Positions 59,240-64,000 of a stretch of 64,000 nt of DNA are shown here, in pieces (the stretch's first letter is position 1; each line of letters opens with the position of its first letter). The translations under genes and the position numbers were made by a program. Under the pieces are notes generated by a model. The model saw nothing but the letters and a program-made list of their open reading frames with translations. It was not told where the DNA came from and did not search any database. The stretch comes from Syncephalastrum monosporum B8922 (lineage: Eukaryota > Mucoromycota > Mucoromycetes > Mucorales > Syncephalastraceae), in the NCBI GenBank assembly GCA_000697355.1, contig JNEN01001227.1:310001-374000 (forward strand), in the 5' to 3' direction.

Positions 59240-59797
59240 TTCTCCATGATGGCCTCAAGAGAAGAAAATTGTCTTACCCCGAAACTTACTTTGGACTCCT
59301 CCAACCCACGGCGCCATGGTGTGCGAGTTTTACAACGCCACGACGAGATTGATGACTGTTCAATGGACATTCTTGAACTGCAACGGGCATTTTTTCAAGG
59401 ACACCTGCTCGACGTCCAGCGCGTTGATCAAAATGCGCGCCGTACGGTTTGGCAATAATGTCCGTGTTCACTTTATTTTAAGACCGTTGGTATGAAGAAC
59501 ATTCTCGGCATCAACACCGATTACAATGGATACCGTTTCCGAGAACTCCAGCATGGAGCCTCAGGCGATGTTACAACAAACATGTACGCCATCCACGATG
59601 ACGAGCAGGCATACTACAGTGCATATGGAGGGAAGCTGATGAGTGCATCTGCCAAAGCAGCAAAATCAGCACCAGCAGCTATATACACGTATGTAGTCGA
59701 TGACAGGCTGTATCGTCACAAGCCTGAGACGAAGATGACGCTGCAGCGGCTGACACTTGAAGATGGGGGGGTGATCCGAGACTTCCAAGGTTGTTGA
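59240..59797 (+). CDS. Hypothetical gene, start and splicing unresolved
   Basis: Two blocks with coding-like third-position bias lie in different frames. 59318 to about 59444 reads FYNATTRLMTVQWTFLNCNG, then HFFKDTCSTSSALIKMRA. About 59483 to 59797 reads MKNILGINTDYNGYRFRELQ ... YVVDDRLYRHKPETKMTLQR, then a stop. A 41-nt intron from GCC|GTACGG to TTTTAAG|ACC would join them in phase, but it is shorter than any other intron here. Alternatively a frameshift separates them. No family is recognised, and the 5' end is not found; in-frame sequence upstream of the first block meets a stop near 59248. Confidence 0.35.
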
Positions 59798-60636
59798 CAA
59801 GGCAGAAAAAGTTGCAAGATATGCTTTAATTTGTCGACCTGTGCATCCAATCAAGAAATAAAACGTTCGTTATCTATTTCAACTGTTAAAAGCATCCTCA
59901 TCAATCCATAACATAAATCAAAGAACACCCAAATGACAGCATGTTGGCAGTATAAGAGCAAGCAGTAATCCTCACAAGAATCGGCGATAGACGTGTGATT
60001 CTATGATGCTCTGAATAAAAAGTAATCAGACAGTGAGTCAAATCGTCTGCCGTCAAGCCGGATAGACATCTCGCCTTGCCTCAAACAGACGGTTTTCGTC
60101 TCGCCTTATTCTTCATTTTTTTCTTTCTACCATTTGACTAGCGTTTGATAACTATTTCGTCAGTGATAGTAAATGGAAGATCTATCCATATACAGTCCCT
60201 CTAGAGGGACACATGAGTAACGATCAGCGGTAAATGGTTTCTCGCACTCATATGAACAAGCCTTAAGCCTTATATGGACGTTTTTGGCAGAAAGCCACCG
60301 TCCCGGCCATAGGGCTGTTTCAATGAAATTGTGAATACTGGTGTGGAGAAGATCACAGCAGTACCATCCATATTGGGAGCATTGTACACAGATAGGTCGT
60401 CGCGCAGAATACCTAGGATATGTGCACTCGATAGTCCTTTGCACGTGCGTAAAAACACGGCATCATTCACCACCACAAACTGCAGGGAGTACGTCGAAGG
60501 AAAATAATGTCAGGCGCGTAGGTGTGCGTGTTTTGTGTTTTTCGTGTTTTTGTTGTTTTATCCAAAAAGCGCATGCAAGTCAAACTTTTTTGTGGTCAGG
60601 GTCGTCTAACTTTGTGGGGGATGCTGTCTCGCTAGT
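59798..60636. other. Intergenic region
   Basis: A 68-codon minus-strand frame at 60270-60476 (LSSAHILGILRDDLSVYNAP) has plausible composition but no family, no splice support and no adjoining exon. Nothing else is seen. Confidence 0.4.
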
Positions 60637-61260
60637 TTATGCCTCCGTCCGGGCCTAGAGGAAAGAGATAACAAAAGGCCGACTTAGTATGGATTGCAGA
60701 ATCATACGTCGTACTTACACCACGGGATCGGACGTCGTAATCGCGGGCACCCAGCTCCTCCTTCAGACCGTCGAAAGGATAAGTGCGCTTGGCCTAAGAA
60801 GAAAAATGAGACCGTGTTTGATACATAATCAGAATATAAACGTACAGCGGGTCTCTCGGGAAGGTTGTTGTAGACAAGGTAAGACAAGCCGGCGATGCCA
60901 ACAGCGAAGAGGGAGAGCTGACCGAGGGCCTTGTAAGGGTTGTAAGTGTGGAGATCGGGAGCCCAAACACCCATCAATTCATCTTCTTCGTGCAGCTAAA
61001 TTCAACAATTAGCGTCTCATTTCACGTTTCCTTCTTGTTTGTAGTTGACTGCATACAGGCTCGCCAAAGTTGCGCTTATCCTGAGGATCCCACCAGCCGT
61101 AGGGACCACGGGCTTGGCTGCTCCAGCGGGGCAGGTTGGGGTAGTCGCCAATCTGAGGATCCTGAGTGACCTCACCCGTGTTGAGGGTCGATTGGGCTCG
61201 TGCACCCATCGGGGCCAGACGCGCCTGGAACAAGCGCGAGGTTGCAGTGCGTAAAGCCAT
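60637..61260 (-). CDS. NDUFB8: Mitochondrial complex I subunit NDUFB8 (ASHI family)
   Basis: Four exons (minus): 61057..61260, 60846..60995, 60719..60793, 60637..60654; 148 residues. A presequence (MALRTATSRLFQARLAPMGA) leads to the family core QIGDYPNLPRWSSQ, YGWWDPQDKRNFGEP, LHEEDELMGVWAPD. One membrane span follows (about residues 88-106, LSLFAVGIAGLSYLVYNNL), then YPFDGLKEELG. It is an accessory subunit of the inner-membrane arm of NADH:ubiquinone oxidoreductase. The final exon is 18 nt and codes for ARTEA plus the stop. That exon depends on consensus alone: reading through its donor would give a longer, unconserved tail. Confidence 0.9.
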
Positions 61261-62119
61261 GGTGATGTCTGTCTGTATAGAAATGTGCAAAGGCGCCCGC
61301 TCGCTTAAAAACAACCCAAGCGAACAAGAACCCTGCTGATGTCACAAATGTTTCGCACTCCGGCACTCGACTTACTTTGTGTGACACTATCACTTCCTTC
61401 ATCCTCTACATACGCATTATCTAACAGTACAAAGCTAATATATGTAGATTGCATCAGTGACAGACATATCTATACGACGCGTATTGCATGCAGATTGATA
61501 ATTGCCCGCTTTTCTATAGATTTATTCTCTACTTACTATTTCGTGCTTTTTTTTCTTTTTTTGAAATCGAAGTAGAATAAAAAGATGATGTGGCTACAAA
61601 CAAGAGCTCCTCGAATGAGTCTTGTCATCAGTGAGCTGATATCCAAAGGGTGTGGACAGTAGTATAAAGTCTAACTAGATGCACTATCAGGTAGTTCCTT
61701 GCGGGGCCAGTTTGCATACGAATTCACCGACAGTTGTCGCTCGGCCGTCCCCATCACGCAAGCCACAGCCTACTATACACTATACCACCTTTCATATGTC
61801 CAACTTCAAAGGTATCCAAGCATACCTTAGTTTAAAAAAGATGGGCTCAATACCTGGATGGTCTCCGTAAAGACCTTCTGTTGCGCGCACTCTTTTATAG
61901 TGACTCAATGAAGAAAGTCTTGTAGTGCTGGAAGTTATTTTCAGAAGGGAAGTGTATTTTAGATTTCAAGAAAAAAGAGAAAGATTATGTACAACTGTTA
62001 TGTCCTCGTGAAGTGTGCGGTTTTGTGTGCGTCTGTCTACGTATCTATGTATACCATGGACCCCAATATCACCCGATAGTTAAAAAGAGAAATTAGAAAG
62101 AAATATACAATAAATGCTT
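61261..62119. other. Intergenic region
   Basis: NDUFB8 promoter and 3' flank of the Pumilio gene. No coding exon is seen. Confidence 0.5.
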
Positions 62120-64000
62120 CTAGGAAGCTTCCTCCTCCTCCTTGGCCTTGGAAGCGCCATCCTCCAGGTCTTGTTTAGATGGGCGATAGTCATTGGATGT
62201 GTCCGATTCCTTTGGCTTTTGCATCATTTGCCTCAGAATCTGATCAAACTGGGAAAGATCCACTGCGCTCTTGCTTGTGCCTGACTGAGGAGATCCTGGT
62301 TGCGGCTGGTTGTTCATGTTGGTCGCGGCGGCCGTCATCGCTGCTGCGTACATATTGGCCATCATGGCCACCGTTTGGGGGTTTTGCATCCACTCTTGCT
62401 GATTCATCTTATCTGCGAGGAGGGACGGCGGCGACTGAAGCCCGTCGTCTTTATTTGTCTGGGCCGTCTCGCTCTCCTCGCCGAGCTGCTCAAAGAGCTT
62501 CTTGTAGCTCTGGACGTGCTGAACGTTCAGCCGCTGGGTGAGTGCCTCCTTAACACGCTGGGATAGCTGCGGGCGTTTCTCGAGATCAGGGATATTGAGG
62601 ATCTTCTGGATCAGGGTCACTCCGTGCACTTGGTCACGCAAAATCTCATCCAGCAGGTTGGTATCGCTAAAAATGGCGTTCACTAGCAAGTTACGCGCAT
62701 CCAGTTCTTCTTCCTGCTGGATCACTTTAAGCACCGTCATAGATCCTTGTTTGTGCGTGCACAGCTTGCTAAGGTAAGGCAAGAGACGAGGCACAAGTAC
62801 CCGGTAGCGGCCAGGCAGATCGGCTGTGTCAAGGTACCAAATTAGAAGCAGCATGCCGTTTGCGTTCGTGGTCAACAGAACTGCATTCTGGACGATGGCT
62901 GCGGCTGCATAGATCTAAAGCGATGTCAGTCACCATTCTTGAACAAGAAAATCAAGTACTTTACCTGTTGTTCAGGTGCGACAATCGAGTTTTCCAGAAT
63001 AGCACGAATGGCACGTGCGCCGAACCGACCCTGGCCAATTTCCCAGCATTTCTCCACAATGGTATCGAAAATGAATTGATTCTCCTCTGCGCCCATCTGC
63101 AGACAGCACTGCACCACATAGTTGCCAAACTGGTCCAAGAGCAGCAAAGGTACATACGGAGCAATACTCGAGCGTATGAGCTCAATCTACACATAGCATG
63201 TTAATATAATGTCGGGATGGGCATTTGTTTCACTTACCTGTGAGGGTGTGGTCGCATAATCAATGATCTTTTGGGCGGCCCAGGTACCGTTCTTGTGCAC
63301 GCCAATGGAGGCCAGGTGAGGCGCGATGCGTTCCAGCAGACCCTGCTTTGTTTCATCGCTGCAGTTTTCAAATATTCTTTGCACGACTGTGTTTCCAATG
63401 TAGTCTAAATGTACAAAGAGAAAGCATGAGGTGGAGGATCGTGCCTTACGTTATCGATAATTACCACTGCAGAGCTCCACGATCTCATCAGCACATTCGG
63501 ATGCGATGGCTTCAATCTCGGGCAAGGTCATTTGACCATTATCAAGGCGCTTCCGCATCTCACGCAGCCGCAAGGGCTCCAGCTTTCTGTCAGGTCCGAG
63601 CTCCGGCACGGCTGGTATCAAGGAGCAGTAGCTAGAAGGAGGTCGATCTATGGTGACCGGTTTAATCTTCTCATTCCTGCGCCTCAACTAGAACAGACTT
63701 ACCATTCAACACGTCTTGGTCTGTTTTGTATCCCAATTGCTCCATGATGAACTTGCGCTCCATTTGGATGGCCGCAAAGAGGCTGGGCTGCTCGCCTTGG
63801 GCGTTGCCGTTGCCGCCGATCATGTTGCTCATCATCATGGCGGTCGCCCACTGGGTTGCCTGGTAGGCGTCAGGTGACACCGTTTGCTGAGGAACGCTGT
63901 TGCCAGCACTTCCGCCCGTCATTTCCTCGTGCTCCTCATTGTTGGAGGGTACCTTTGCGAAACCGATTCGCACCGCGCCTGTACCAGGTCCCAAGATCTC
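62120..64000 (-). CDS. RRM plus Pumilio-repeat RNA-binding protein (JSN1/PUF2-like), 5' end outside window
   Basis: Exons (minus) from the right edge: 64000..63703 (continuing beyond the window), 63465..63647, 63238..63404, 62965..63186, 62120..62914. The first visible residues, ILGPGTGAVRIGFAKVP, match the end of the RRM typical of yeast Jsn1/Puf1 and Puf2. Puf-type repeats follow, for example DYIGNTVVQRIFENCSDETK, VHKNGTWAAQKIIDYA, LDQFGNYVVQCCLQMG, FGARAIRAILEN and THKQGSMTVLKVIQ. The C-terminus is low-complexity, with an Ala/Met/Asn-rich part and an acidic end (KAKEEEEAS). Jsn1/Puf2 proteins bind mRNAs for membrane and mitochondrial proteins. The GTAAGT donor at 63702 joins to CCATAG at 63648, skipping a stretch that looks open in another frame. 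Confidence 0.9.

Noticed and set aside
60270..60476. 68-codon minus-strand frame
   Set aside because: Composition is plausible but no neighbouring exon, family or promoter evidence supports it.

Overview
The window looks like nuclear DNA of an early-diverging filamentous fungus, most likely a mucoralean or related Mucoromycota member (inference). The reasons are short GT-AG introns (mostly about 48-75 bp) in nearly every gene, a compact layout with gene islands separated by AT-rich gene-poor gaps, and a gene set with fungal or mucoralean flavour: pepsin-type secreted protease, multi-fasciclin membrane protein, JSN1/PUF2-type RRM+Pumilio protein, SGF29 and KIN17. No rRNA, tRNA or CRISPR array was found.

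Layout. 1-3765: 3' part of an FG nucleoporin (NUP54), a divergent COA3 cytochrome-oxidase assembly factor, and a convergent proline/serine-rich protein with a PP1-docking-like motif. 5945-7480: secreted GDSL phospholipase B. 8914-11150: nine-exon DHA2 major facilitator. 12210-16637: multi-fasciclin type I membrane protein, then a multi-pass protein with a PPxY tail. 16806-19036: His/Gln-rich coiled-coil protein and KIN17. 21520-25529: zinc alcohol dehydrogenase and a GATA-finger plus PHD-finger protein. 29231-30534: NDUFAF6. 34650-37281: pepsin-like protease and a TatD/Scn1 metallohydrolase. 37367-38061: a pogo-type non-autonomous DNA transposon. 38161-39685: secreted phosphoesterase with an 8-nt microexon. 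41494-42786: F-box protein. 44323-47203: SGF29 and a G-protein beta subunit. 49242-56854: a tau/MAP2/MAP4-type microtubule-binding repeat protein beside a kinesin-4. 60637-61260: complex I NDUFB8. 62120-64000: Pumilio protein running off the end.

The standout is the tau-like protein at 49242-50705. It carries eight copies of the tubulin-binding signature K[VI]GSxDNIKHxPGGG, five of them as a near-perfect 90-bp tandem array, and it lies next to and on the same strand as a kinesin-4 motor gene. Tau-family repeats are best known from animals, so a clear fungal member with an expanded array deserves follow-up. Three genes act in respiratory-chain assembly or structure (COA3, NDUFAF6, NDUFB8), but they are scattered and nothing suggests co-regulation. 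Gene models were spliced by eye from reading frame, splice consensus and family conservation; total lengths were checked to be multiples of three.
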